Shown: positions 1 to 9,357 of the stretch, one piece after another | Numbering within the stretch: the first letter of the stretch is position 1 | How the letters are laid out: every line of letters starts with the position of its first letter | From: Phycisphaerae bacterium | GTDB taxonomy: Bacteria > Planctomycetota > Phycisphaerae > SM23-33 | Assembly: GCA_009783465.1 (NCBI GenBank) | Contig: WRDM01000004.1 | Coordinates: 1 to 64,000, forward strand | Reading direction: 5' to 3' | Length of the DNA stretch: 64,000 nt | Notes under the pieces: generated by a model | What the model saw: only the letters and a program-made list of their open reading frames with translations | Databases searched by the model: none | What the model was told of the DNA's origin: nothing | Program-made: the position numbers and the translations under genes

Positions 1-338
1 GCCGAGGACGAGCCAGGCCAGGAGGCCGAAGCAGCCGATGCATCGCATCGGCGATGCAGGCCGACGCCGCATGGCGATGCCGCAGGCAGGCCAGCAGTCA
101 CCACGCAAGCTGGAACCGCTCTAGAGGATTGTCGTACTGAAACGAAAAATCCTTAAATCCTTTAATCCGTGTAATCCCGCTCGGTCTTCGCGAAGTCGAA
201 AAGACATAGATATGGCGACTGGAACGTTCTACAGCGCAAACCGGCAAGCCAGATCCACATCACTCGCCACTCCTCCCTCGCCACCGCCGTTTTTCGTGGT
301 ATAATGTCGCCTCGTTTTCATGAGATCATGAGGAACTT

Positions 339-1637
339 ATGCGACGTGACATTGTTCATAGCGGCGCCAAGAATTTGTCGTACGCGATCCGCGAGATTGT
401 GCAGATCGGGTACACGATGCAGGAACTTGGCCAGGAGATTGTCTGGGAGAACATCGGCGACCCGATTCAGAAGGGCGAGAAGCTCGCGCCGTGGATCAAG
501 CAGGCGTTGTTCGACGTGGCCAGCGAGGAGCGGTCCTGGGGCTACTGCGACACGGCGGGCGTGAAGGCGACGCGGCAGTTTTTGTCCGCCAAGGTCAACG
601 AGCGTCCCGGCGGCGTGCAGATCACGCCCGACGACATCATCTTTTTCAACGGCCTGGGCGACGCGGTGTCCAAGGTGTACAGTTTCATCCGGCGCGAGGC
701 CCGCGTCATCGGCCCGACGCCCGCCTACAGCACACACAGCTCCGCCGAGGCCGCCCACAGCGGGTACGACCACCTGACGTACGAACTCGACCCCGACAAC
801 CACTGGATGCCCGACCTGGACGACCTGCGGATGAAGGTCAAGTACAACGACGCCATCGCGGGCATCCTGCTGATCAATCCCGACAATCCGACCGGCGCCG
901 TCTATCCGCGCGAGGTGCTCGAGGGCATGGTGGCCATCGCGCGGGAGTTCGACCTGTTCGTCATCGCCGACGAAATCTACGCCCACATCGTTTACAACGG
1001 GCACCAGACGCTGCATCTGAGCCAGGTCATCGGCGACGTGCCCGCCATCGCCATGCGCGGCATCAGCAAGGAATTCCCCTGGCCCGGCAGCCGGTGCGGG
1101 TGGATCGAGGTGCTCAACCGCGACAAGGACGCGACGTTCAACACGTACGTCGATTCGCTGCTGGCGAGCAAGCGGCTGGAGGTCTGCTCGACCACCATGC
1201 CGCAACTGTGCATCCCGCCGGTGATCGGCGACGCGCGGTATCCCGGCCATCTGAAGGCCCGTGCGGAGATGTTCGAACGGCGCGCCCGCGAGGCCACCGA
1301 GATTCTCTCGACGGTGCCGGGGGCGCACGTCAATTGTCCGTCGGGCGCGTTTTACATCACGGTGACGTTCGACCCGGCCGCGCTGAGCAACCGACAGACG
1401 CTGGATATCCAAAGCTCCGACGTCCGCGCGATGGTCGAGAAACTCACGCAAACCACGAGCCTCGACGCGCGGTTCGTGTACTACCTGATGGGTTCGACGG
1501 GCATCTGCACGGTGCCGCTGACGGGCTTCTGCTGCAAGCGGCCCGGCTTCCGCGCGACGCTGCTGGAATGCGACGACGAAAAACGGAACTGGACCTTCCA
1601 AACCATCGCCGACGCCATGCGGCGGTATTTGGCGTAG
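339..1637 (+). CDS. pyridoxal-phosphate-dependent aminotransferase, class I/II
   Basis: 432 aa ORF; NPDNPTGAVYPREVLEGM, FVIADEIYAHIVYNG and SKEFPWPGSRCGWIE are typical fold-type I aminotransferase motifs. Confidence 0.9.
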   Translation: MRRDIVHSGAKNLSYAIREIVQIGYTMQELGQEIVWENIGDPIQKGEKLAPWIKQALFDVASEERSWGYCDTAGVKATRQFLSAKVNERPGGVQITPDDIIFFNGLGDAVSKVYSFIRREARVIGPTPAYSTHSSAEAAHSGYDHLTYELDPDNHWMPDLDDLRMKVKYNDAIAGILLINPDNPTGAVYPREVLEGMVAIAREFDLFVIADEIYAHIVYNGHQTLHLSQVIGDVPAIAMRGISKEFPWPGSRCGWIEVLNRDKDATFNTYVDSLLASKRLEVCSTTMPQLCIPPVIGDARYPGHLKARAEMFERRAREATEILSTVPGAHVNCPSGAFYITVTFDPAALSNRQTLDIQSSDVRAMVEKLTQTTSLDARFVYYLMGSTGICTVPLTGFCCKRPGFRATLLECDDEKRNWTFQTIADAMRRYLA

Positions 1638-2021
1638 GATGGCGGAAAATCCAAAATCCACAGCACGACATGCGAAACAAATTCCAAACGACAAAAAAGA
1701 AAATTCCAACTGACATTTTAGTTGTATTTCGTCGTGATTTTATTATTGTCCCAATCATGGCGTGTTGCGGCGACACGCCTGCTGTTCCTGAGCATTTGTT
1801 TCGCTCTTCAGGAGGAAAGACATGCTCCAACTCGCCCTTCTCCTTATCCGCGTTGCGTGATTTGTATTATCGCGCCTACGAAAGAATCAAGCTTCGAGGA
1901 GTCAACTGGATGAAATGCTAAAGGAGGAGGGGTTATAAGCGTTACCGTAGATGCAACCATTGCTCACCAGCGTAAATAACGAAATGACGTCCGTTTTGTT
2001 TACTTCATCAGGAGAAAAGTT

Positions 2022-2216
2022 ATGGGTAAAAAGAGTTTCTTAAGCAAGTTAAATGATTTATTTGACGACCCACCAGGACCACGCAAACCTCCAAGAAATA
2101 TAGAAAAAGTAAAAGAATATCTGGGAAAAGACAAATCCGACTCACCCCCCTCTGACGGTGGAGATGATTCGGGCGGAGGTGATTCGGATGGAGGCGATCT
2201 CGATCTTGATTGCTAA
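2022..2216 (+). CDS. small acidic Gly/Asp-rich peptide ending in Cys, function unknown
   Basis: 64 aa ORF with a good Shine-Dalgarno (AGGAG) 9 nt upstream of ATG, in a locally AT-rich region. Confidence 0.5.
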   Translation: MGKKSFLSKLNDLFDDPPGPRKPPRNIEKVKEYLGKDKSDSPPSDGGDDSGGGDSDGGDLDLDC

Positions 2217-2423
2217 AGCCATAGAATGATATGGTGAGGGATTGCAGTAGGCACGGACATCTCACCCACGTAATGTCGTCATTGCACTACTCGATCGCAA
2301 ATAAACGAGCCGTTGAAATTATTTTGGCGACGCCATACGTTTTGACGCATGGCGTCGCCGTTTGGTTTTGGCATTTGTGCTTTGGGATTTGTTTCGAAAT
2401 TCGGGCTTCGAATTTCTTTTTTG

Positions 2424-4142
2424 TCACGCCGGCCCGTGGCGTGTGGGCGTGATCACGACATCCTCCGCCGGTTGATCGGCGACGTCGCTGTCCGTGCCGA
2501 CCGCCACGCCGTCGGCGACGAGTTTGGCCCAATGTTTGTTGTTGAAAATGCAGCCGGGGTCGCCGGCGTGCAGATGGCCGAAGTACGCGTCCGCGCGGGC
2601 GCGGCACCCGCCGCAGTAATTCTTGAACGCGCACACCTCGCAGTGATGCAGCCGATGGCCTCGGTCGTTGAGCACGTCCCAGAACACGCTGGAGCGGTAA
2701 ATCTCCATCAGCGAGGCCTGCCGGAGATTGCCCATCACGCGGTGCGGCAGATACACGCACGGCGTGACGTTGCCGTTGGGTTCGATGCACACGTACGTAC
2801 GTCCCGCGCCGCACCCACCGAGATACTTCGCCACCACGCGGGCCTTCACGCCGCTGCCGGATCCCGCGTGCGAGCACGCCGCCCGGCCGCTCTCCAACGC
2901 GGCCCCCGCCAAACACACGCGCCCCAACTGCGGGGCCGTCGAAATCACGCCCATGCCGCCCTTCTGCATTTTTTCGTTCAGCAGGGCAAGCAGTTTTTCC
3001 CGCTGCGAGGGCGTGATGTCGCCGCTGACCATTTGCAGCCCGCGGCCGACCGGGATGAAATTGAAGTGCGCGAAACACGACGCGCCGAGATCCTCCTCGG
3101 CGAAGCGGATCATCTCGCCCACCTCGTGGTAATTGCCCTGGTGAACGCACATGGCGATGCCAAGCCGCAGCCCCGGCGTCTTCGTCACCACGCGGGCGCC
3201 CGCGACGGTTTTTTCCCACAGGCCTTTTTGCCCGCGAAAGGCGTCGTGGCGGTCGGCGTGCACGCTGTCGAGGCTGATCTCGACGTACCGCAGGCCGGCC
3301 TCGGCGAACTCGGCGGCGCGGTCGGGCGTCATCGTCGTGCCGTTGGTCGCCATCGTTAGATGCATGCCGTAACTCTTGGCCCGGCGAATGCACGGAACGA
3401 TGTCCTTGCTGATGGACGGCTCGCCGCCGGAAAACGCGAGCATGGGCATGTAGGCGGCGCCCATCTGGTCGATGACGCGAAGTTTTTCGTCGAGCGTCAA
3501 CTCGTCGTTGAGGGCGCTATGTTCGCTGTCCTGGTAGCAGTGCTTGCAGGCGAGGTTGCAGCGGTTGGTGAAATTCCACACGGCAAAGAGCGGCGCGGCG
3601 AATCGCTGCGGCGTGGTCAGACCGAACTCGCCGACGGACCTCGCGACAATCACCAGCCCGCGCACGGTAGGCCGATTCTCCGCCAGCTTGGCGCGAAACG
3701 TTTCGACCGGCGTCTTACCGCGGAAGTGGTCGATAAATCGGTGCAGTGCCCAGTATTTCACTCGCTGCGACAGCGGCGCCTTGGGATTGTGATAGCTGGC
3801 GAGAATGCGTTCCAACGTCGTGCTACGTGACGAGGGCGTCCCGCCCGTGCTACGGCTGATCCGCCGCAGCAGCCACCGGAACGGCCGGCGGCCGAGCCAT
3901 TTCTCCAGCGGGTGGTGATAATCAATCTGGAAAATTTCATCGGTCAACTGATCGCGAAGAGTCTCGCACCCAGCCACATATTGGCCGGAACTCACCTGCC
4001 CGTCGCCGTCGCGATGCGGGTCCTTCCGCGCATCCTGGCTGGGCGGGAACTCATGTACGTACTGCTTGCCCATCGCCGCCGCCGTGGTGTGCTCGCCGGC
4101 GGCGGTGTAGGAACGGTCGTGTTTTTCGGGGGTATTCGTCAT
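2424..4142 (-). CDS. radical SAM/SPASM domain protein
   Basis: NFTNRCNLACKHCYQDSE (CX3CX2C), FSGGEPS, C-terminal Cys cluster CEVCAFKNYCGGCRARA; start chosen at MTNTPEKHDRS within the longer ORF. Confidence 0.85.
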   Translation of the reverse strand: MTNTPEKHDRSYTAAGEHTTAAAMGKQYVHEFPPSQDARKDPHRDGDGQVSSGQYVAGCETLRDQLTDEIFQIDYHHPLEKWLGRRPFRWLLRRISRSTGGTPSSRSTTLERILASYHNPKAPLSQRVKYWALHRFIDHFRGKTPVETFRAKLAENRPTVRGLVIVARSVGEFGLTTPQRFAAPLFAVWNFTNRCNLACKHCYQDSEHSALNDELTLDEKLRVIDQMGAAYMPMLAFSGGEPSISKDIVPCIRRAKSYGMHLTMATNGTTMTPDRAAEFAEAGLRYVEISLDSVHADRHDAFRGQKGLWEKTVAGARVVTKTPGLRLGIAMCVHQGNYHEVGEMIRFAEEDLGASCFAHFNFIPVGRGLQMVSGDITPSQREKLLALLNEKMQKGGMGVISTAPQLGRVCLAGAALESGRAACSHAGSGSGVKARVVAKYLGGCGAGRTYVCIEPNGNVTPCVYLPHRVMGNLRQASLMEIYRSSVFWDVLNDRGHRLHHCEVCAFKNYCGGCRARADAYFGHLHAGDPGCIFNNKHWAKLVADGVAVGTDSDVADQPAEDVVITPTRHGPA

Positions 4143-4274
4143 GGCTGTTTTCAACGTTCTACAACGCAAACTGGCAGGGCCTGTGGCCGCTTGCGCCGTA
4201 CATAACACCCTACAGCGCAAAAAGGCAAGCCCTTACGAAACGCTTTTTCGCCCTCGTTTCTCCATACCTGCTGG

Positions 4275-6182
4275 CTACTGGCTATTGGCTACTGGCTGTT
4301 TCTGCGCTGCCGCGTATGCCTTTTCCACCAGCGGTCGGTATTCCGGGCCGCAGTTGTACGAGCAGAACGGGAACACGCCCGCCGGTGTGGAGTACAGAAT
4401 CACGCAGCGTTTGGCGCGTTCGATGTCGTAGTTGTAGCGGTCCTGGAAATGCATGCCCGCGCACAGCAGCGTTTTGTACGTGGATTTCCCGGCCTCGCCT
4501 CGGCCGACGTGTTTGTCCACCAGGCCCTGAAGACTTCGTATGAACAATTTTACCGTCAGGCCCGGCGGAGCGGCCTCGGGACGGAAATGCCGCTTGAACA
4601 TGCGGAAGACCCGCCATTTGTCCAGTGCGGTGGCTTTGCCGTTGCGTCGTTGAATGGCGGCCGCGATGGCGTTCATCTCGCTGAACATGCCCTCGATGTT
4701 GACTACCTGCGGGAACGGGTACGCTTTTTTGTCCGGGCTGACGAGGAAGTACGTGCCCAGCGAGCAGTCGGTGTGGCAGGATGGGCGGATTTTCGTGCTG
4801 CCGGTGAGAGCTTCGAGAATCTGCGCCAGCGGCACGACCACGCTCAGCGGGAACATGTCGCGCTGCACGCTCGCGCCAGACGCCTTGGCGATGCCGTGAC
4901 ACAAATCCCCCAGCGTGTAGCGGCGGGCGGAGAGTTCCTCGGGCGTCATGCGGCCTGTGAAACTCACCGGCTGATAGCTGATGGCCGAGATCGTGTCGAT
5001 ATTTTCGCAGGCGAAGCGGAAGATTTCGCCGACCTGGTCGTCGTTGATTCCTTTGAGAATGGTGGGCACGAGGCAGATTTTCATGCCGAGTTTCCGGCAG
5101 TTTTCGATGGTCGCGACTTTTTTCGCCCAGATGCCCGGATAGTTCCGCGTGTGTTCGTGGGGCTTGTCGCCCACGCCGTCGAACTGGAGGTAGAGCACGT
5201 GCAGACCCGCGTCGTGGGCGGCCTTGGCGAAATCGAAATCGGCCATGCGGATGCCGTTCGTGGCGATCTGGATGTGCGAGAAGCCCATCTCTCGCGCGGT
5301 GGCGACGATTTTGATGAAGTCGGGATGGATGGTCGGTTCACCGCCGGTGAACTGGATGGCCGTGCAGGGCGTCGGGCGCAGGTCGCGGAGCGTCTGGAGT
5401 TGGCGGACGACCTGGTCGAAGTCCGGCTGGCAGACGTAGCCCTGCACACCCGCGTTGGCGAAGCAGATCGGGCAGCGCATGTTACAGCGGTTGGTCAGGT
5501 CGATCTGGGCAAGGCACGCCGACGAGAGGTGCTGATTGCACAGCCCGCAATCCGACGGGCAATTTTTTCCGCCCGTGACCTGTGGAAATTTTTGACCGGG
5601 GTGTTCCTCGAAACTCCACCAGGCCGCCCGGGAGTAGAGCTGTGCGTCGGCGTTGATGCAGTCGCGGAAATAGCCGTGTTCGGGGCAGGTCTTTTCGATC
5701 CAGACGGCCCCGTTTTCCACGAAATATCGACTGAGGATGATGCCGCCGCATTCGGGGCAGAGGCTCTCGACGGTTCGCGGCAGCCGGCGGAGATTCGGGC
5801 GGATCCGCGAGCCGTGAATCGTGCACGAGGCCGAGCCGGGAAAATCGCTCTCGACAGGCGTCCAGATGGCGTCGGCGTGGACTTCGCTCCATCGGCCACA
5901 ACGAGGACAATCGTAGGTCAGCGTGATTTTGCGTAGCACGGGCGTCCCGCCCGTGCTACGGTCGAACACGGCGGCGCACACCTGGCCGCACTGAACGCAC
6001 GTTGCCCGCGTCGCGACGGGCAGCGTTTCGTACAGCGGAGCAAACCGCCGCATCGCCTGCTTGTGGCGGGCCAAGGCTTCGTAGTCCACGGCGGAATGGG
6101 CAGCCAACGCCGCCTTCTGCGGCGCACGAAGATCATCCGTTTCGTACGTTGTCGCCAACATTTCGTCTACAGGCTTATTCAT
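4275..6182 (-). CDS. radical SAM protein with Tes/MJ0619-like architecture (zinc-ribbon N-terminus, CPSDCGLC, CNMRCPICFA)
   Basis: CPECGGIILSRYFVENGAVWIEKTCPEHGYF + NCPSDCGLCNQH + DLTNRCNMRCPICFANAG + FTGGEPTIHPDF. Confidence 0.8.
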   Translation of the reverse strand: MNKPVDEMLATTYETDDLRAPQKAALAAHSAVDYEALARHKQAMRRFAPLYETLPVATRATCVQCGQVCAAVFDRSTGGTPVLRKITLTYDCPRCGRWSEVHADAIWTPVESDFPGSASCTIHGSRIRPNLRRLPRTVESLCPECGGIILSRYFVENGAVWIEKTCPEHGYFRDCINADAQLYSRAAWWSFEEHPGQKFPQVTGGKNCPSDCGLCNQHLSSACLAQIDLTNRCNMRCPICFANAGVQGYVCQPDFDQVVRQLQTLRDLRPTPCTAIQFTGGEPTIHPDFIKIVATAREMGFSHIQIATNGIRMADFDFAKAAHDAGLHVLYLQFDGVGDKPHEHTRNYPGIWAKKVATIENCRKLGMKICLVPTILKGINDDQVGEIFRFACENIDTISAISYQPVSFTGRMTPEELSARRYTLGDLCHGIAKASGASVQRDMFPLSVVVPLAQILEALTGSTKIRPSCHTDCSLGTYFLVSPDKKAYPFPQVVNIEGMFSEMNAIAAAIQRRNGKATALDKWRVFRMFKRHFRPEAAPPGLTVKLFIRSLQGLVDKHVGRGEAGKSTYKTLLCAGMHFQDRYNYDIERAKRCVILYSTPAGVFPFCSYNCGPEYRPLVEKAYAAAQKQPVANSQ

Positions 6183-7465
6183 GCGAAAAATTTCGGATAC
6201 GCCCGCCGCGTCCGCTTCCTTTTTTGGTAACTCTGCGCCAGCTCCATGAAGATATCCAGGTCACGCTCCATGTTAGAGCTGCTGGAATCAAAATAGAAAT
6301 TTCGTATGGGCATGTCGTCGTGCTCACGGGCGACGGAGTGATAGACGGCCTCCGAGACGATGCCGTTCATGCAACTGAACGGGCTGATGTCGATGATGCC
6401 GTCGGCGCCCTTGCCGTGCAGGTAAATGCCCTTGCCTACCGAGAGCACCATTTCGCCCAGCGCCCCGTCGGCGGGCAGGTAAGGCCAGGCGGGCTTGAGA
6501 ACGTCCTCGTAGACGTCGTGCGGTTCCTCGTAGCCGGCCATGTCGTCGTGGAATGGCGCGAGCAGTTTGTGTTCGTCGCTCCGCTGGACGTGATTTTTCA
6601 ACACCGCGCCCAGCATGGCAAAACTGAACGTCTTGCCGTCGCGCTTGAGCAGCGTCTTCTGCGACCAGTTCGTGTACCACACCCACTCGCCAACGTCCGA
6701 CAGCCACGCCTCGCCACCGTGGGCCTCGATCTTCCGAACGGCTTCGTAGTTGCTGAACGTGTTCATCCGGCAGAAAATCTCGCCCACCACGCCGATCAAC
6801 GGCCGATCCTTCATGTACCGCGCCGGCACGGCATGAAACAAATCCCGCCCCTTCGTCAACGCGTCGACCAGCCTGGCCATGTGCTCGCCCGCGCCCAAAC
6901 CCGGCGTTTCGCACACGCGCTCCACCAGCAGCGACGCCTGCTCGTACGCCTTGTCCGTCTCGCCCTTGGCCGTCTCGTAAGGCCGGGTCTTCAGCAGCAT
7001 CTTCCGCAGCAAATCCCCGCCAACAATCGCCCGCCACAGATACCGCACCATGTTCGACGCGTGGTCGCCCATGCCATCGTACCCGTTCTTGCTGGTGGGC
7101 GAAATGATCGGCACAGAGGTGTGCCCCATCTCGTCGAGCACCTGCCGCAGGTACGGCCCGTACTGGCCGAACCGGCAAGGCCCCTCGGCGGTGGGCATGA
7201 AGAAGGCGGTTTTGTCGGGATCGAATCCCGGCGCCTGGATAATCCGCAAAAAATCGCCCATCGTGATTTTTTCGGGATAACACTCCTCGCCGCTGGTGTA
7301 GAGGCCGCCGAGTTCCAACGTTTTTTCGTTGGAGGGCGGCGTGCAGTGCGCGTCGATCCCGATGGACCGGAACACCGCCGCCATCAACCTCGCGCTGATA
7401 TGCGTCATCCGCGGAATCCACAACGTCCGCCCCGCCAGCTTGTTCTTACTACCCGTCGCAACCAT
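6179..7465 (-). CDS. DUF2229 / 2-hydroxyacyl-CoA dehydratase-like protein (COG3580/3581 type)
   Basis: FFMPTAEGPCRFGQYGPYLRQVL, GEECYPEK and DISPFSCMNGIVSEA motifs; 4 bp overlap with the downstream radical SAM gene. Confidence 0.75.
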   Translation of the reverse strand: MVATGSKNKLAGRTLWIPRMTHISARLMAAVFRSIGIDAHCTPPSNEKTLELGGLYTSGEECYPEKITMGDFLRIIQAPGFDPDKTAFFMPTAEGPCRFGQYGPYLRQVLDEMGHTSVPIISPTSKNGYDGMGDHASNMVRYLWRAIVGGDLLRKMLLKTRPYETAKGETDKAYEQASLLVERVCETPGLGAGEHMARLVDALTKGRDLFHAVPARYMKDRPLIGVVGEIFCRMNTFSNYEAVRKIEAHGGEAWLSDVGEWVWYTNWSQKTLLKRDGKTFSFAMLGAVLKNHVQRSDEHKLLAPFHDDMAGYEEPHDVYEDVLKPAWPYLPADGALGEMVLSVGKGIYLHGKGADGIIDISPFSCMNGIVSEAVYHSVAREHDDMPIRNFYFDSSSSNMERDLDIFMELAQSYQKRKRTRRAYPKFFA

Positions 7466-7579
7466 CCTTGATCCTCAACACGTCTCTCGAATGCGAAATC
7501 AGTCCTCGAACACGAAACACAAGGCCAGAAAGATACCGTAAGCCGCCGGCAAGGTTAAGCGTTTTTTCGTCGTGGAAAC

Positions 7580-7618
7580 AAAACAAGCGACCCGGAGGTT
7601 CCGGGCCGCTCGTTTTGT
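7580..7618. terminator. hairpin terminator, probably for the minus-strand lipoprotein gene
   Basis: aaacaagcgacccggaggttccgggccgctcgttttgt; A/T tracts on both sides. Confidence 0.7.
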
Positions 7619-7636
7619 GTGATTCATACGGCGGGC

Positions 7637-7966
7637 TTAGTCGTCGTTGTCGTCATCGTCGTCATTGTCGGCGTCGTCATCGTCGTCATCGGCGCCATTG
7701 TCGTCGTCATCGTCATCGTCGCCGTCATCGTCGGCCGGGATGTTCGGAACGATCGGGTCGTCGTCAAAGCCGATCGAGCTGTTGGGCCCGTCAATAATGT
7801 CCTTCGGCTCGGCCTTGTCGGCCGGGGCGTTCGCGGGCTTGGCTTCGTTGCCGGCCGGTTTGTCGGCCTTGGCCGGCTTGTTGCCGTCCGTTTCGCCGCT
7901 GCAGCCAACCATCACCAGACCCAGGCCCACCACCAACGTCAATGCAACCAGACTCAGCTTACTCAT
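7637..7966 (-). CDS. small lipoprotein with poly-Asp C-terminus
   Basis: MSKLSLVALTLVVGLGLVMVGCSGETDG lipobox; C-terminal D/N-rich tail. Confidence 0.65.
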   Translation of the reverse strand: MSKLSLVALTLVVGLGLVMVGCSGETDGNKPAKADKPAGNEAKPANAPADKAEPKDIIDGPNSSIGFDDDPIVPNIPADDDGDDDDDDDNGADDDDDDADNDDDDDNDD

Positions 7967-8155
7967 CGTAGCTCCTTTCAAGGATTTCGAGTTTCGCGGC
8001 AGAAAAAACTGTTTCCGCCAACGACCAAATTACAACAAACATGGCGACTCACATAGTAACCGATAATGATTACAGAGGCAATCGCCAAAAAAAGCAACCT
8101 TTTTTTGGCCGGCGAGAAAATCTCGCAGGGAGAGGCCGTTCACCCGGGAGGCTTT

Positions 8156-8534
8156 TTTTACCACAGAGACACAGAGGACCACAGAGAAGGACGTTGGAAA
8201 CTCGCATAACCGTTTTCACCGGCTCGCCTTTTTACGCTGTCGAACGTCCCTCGCACAGGAATGCGTTATCGCGCACGACGTCCCACAACGCAAAAAGGCG
8301 AGCCGGTGAAAACCATCCCCAGGGCCATCGCATCTAAAAAGTCCCGTTTTTAGGCTGTAGACTGTAGGCTGTAGGCGCGACATGCCGTGTCGAAAAATTT
8401 GTCGCAAAAACTGCCGCGACTACAGCCTACAGTCTACAGCCTACAGCCTTTTCGCGAAAAACGGGGAATTACGATGCGATTGCCCTGAAAACATCCCCTC
8501 CTTCTCTGTGATTCTCTGTGTCTCTGTGGTAAAA
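8156..8534. repeat. nested inverted-repeat locus: family D arms (ACCACAGAGACACAGAG) enclosing a family A hairpin (8211-8313) and a family E hairpin (8343-8465)
   Basis: 8156-8190 is the near-perfect reverse complement of 8500-8534; internal palindromes read directly. Confidence 0.85.
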
Positions 8535-8727
8535 GACATTTGCCTTTCGAACGGACGGACAGGCTCCGAAAATTCTCGCCTCCCCGATTGCCAGAAAGTA
8601 ACGAGAGTGGTTAAATGTTGCCGATGTTTCGTAAGGCGTCGCATGGACGTCCCGAGCGAGTAAAATGGCTGTGCATGACCGCCTGTGTCCGGCGGAACCA
8701 TTTTGAGCCCCTGTACCCGAGATCACT

Positions 8728-9351
8728 ATGCCGAAAAAGAAAGACAAGAATCTGCCCCCCGAGGACAATACAGAGTACGTGCCCGTCGTGTTCGCGGGCG
8801 ACAGCGAGGAGGCCGGCTACTACCGCGACCTGCTGGCCGAACACGACATCCCCGCCGTGATCGGTAAGCCCGCCTCCAGTGAGGAGGACGAGGAGGCCGT
8901 CGGCGAGGGCGTGCCCGTCCTCGTGCCCGAAGCCAACCTCGACGAAGCCAGCGAAATCATCGCCGAAGGCGAAGGCCTCGACGCCTTCGGAGACGAGGAG
9001 GACGACGCCCTCTTCGGCAACGAGGACGAGGACGACAATGACGACGGCGAGGATGACGGCGACGACGATGACGGCGACGACGATGCCTTCGACGACGAAG
9101 ATGAAGAAGACCTCGACGACGACGAACCCGACGAAGACGATCTCGACGAGGAAGACGACGAAGATCTCGACGACGAGGACGAAGAGGACGACGAAGCGTT
9201 CGAGGACGAAGAATTCGACGACGAAGACGAGGACGAGGAAGAAGACGACGAGTTCATGGATGATGAAGAAGACGACGAAGAACTCGACGACTTCGAGGAC
9301 GAAGAGGCCGCGGACGAAGACGAGGATGACGAGGACGAGGACGAAGAATAG
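8728..9351 (+). CDS. DUF2007-like protein with a long poly-Asp/Glu tail
   Basis: VVFAGDSEEAGYYRDLLAEHDIPAVIG...VPVLVPEANLDEASEII is DUF2007-like; roughly 115 following residues are almost all D/E. Confidence 0.7.
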   Translation: MPKKKDKNLPPEDNTEYVPVVFAGDSEEAGYYRDLLAEHDIPAVIGKPASSEEDEEAVGEGVPVLVPEANLDEASEIIAEGEGLDAFGDEEDDALFGNEDEDDNDDGEDDGDDDDGDDDAFDDEDEEDLDDDEPDEDDLDEEDDEDLDDEDEEDDEAFEDEEFDDEDEDEEEDDEFMDDEEDDEELDDFEDEEAADEDEDDEDEDEE

Positions 9352-9357
9352 CCTAAC

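Noticed and set aside
2326-2360. Hairpin ggcgacgccatacgttttgacgcatggcgtcgcc as a riboswitch or attenuator
   Set aside because: Simple 11 bp stem in the convergent intergenic region; more likely a terminator-like hairpin, not enough to claim more.
7637-7740. Tandem repeat (gtcgtcatcgtc) as a regulatory or mobile signal
   Set aside because: Explained by poly-Asp coding in the lipoprotein gene.
8343-8465. Possible CRISPR array (short direct repeats ctgtaggctgtagactgtag)
   Set aside because: Repeats are degenerate, unspaced and form a single inverted repeat; no spacers and no cas genes in the window.
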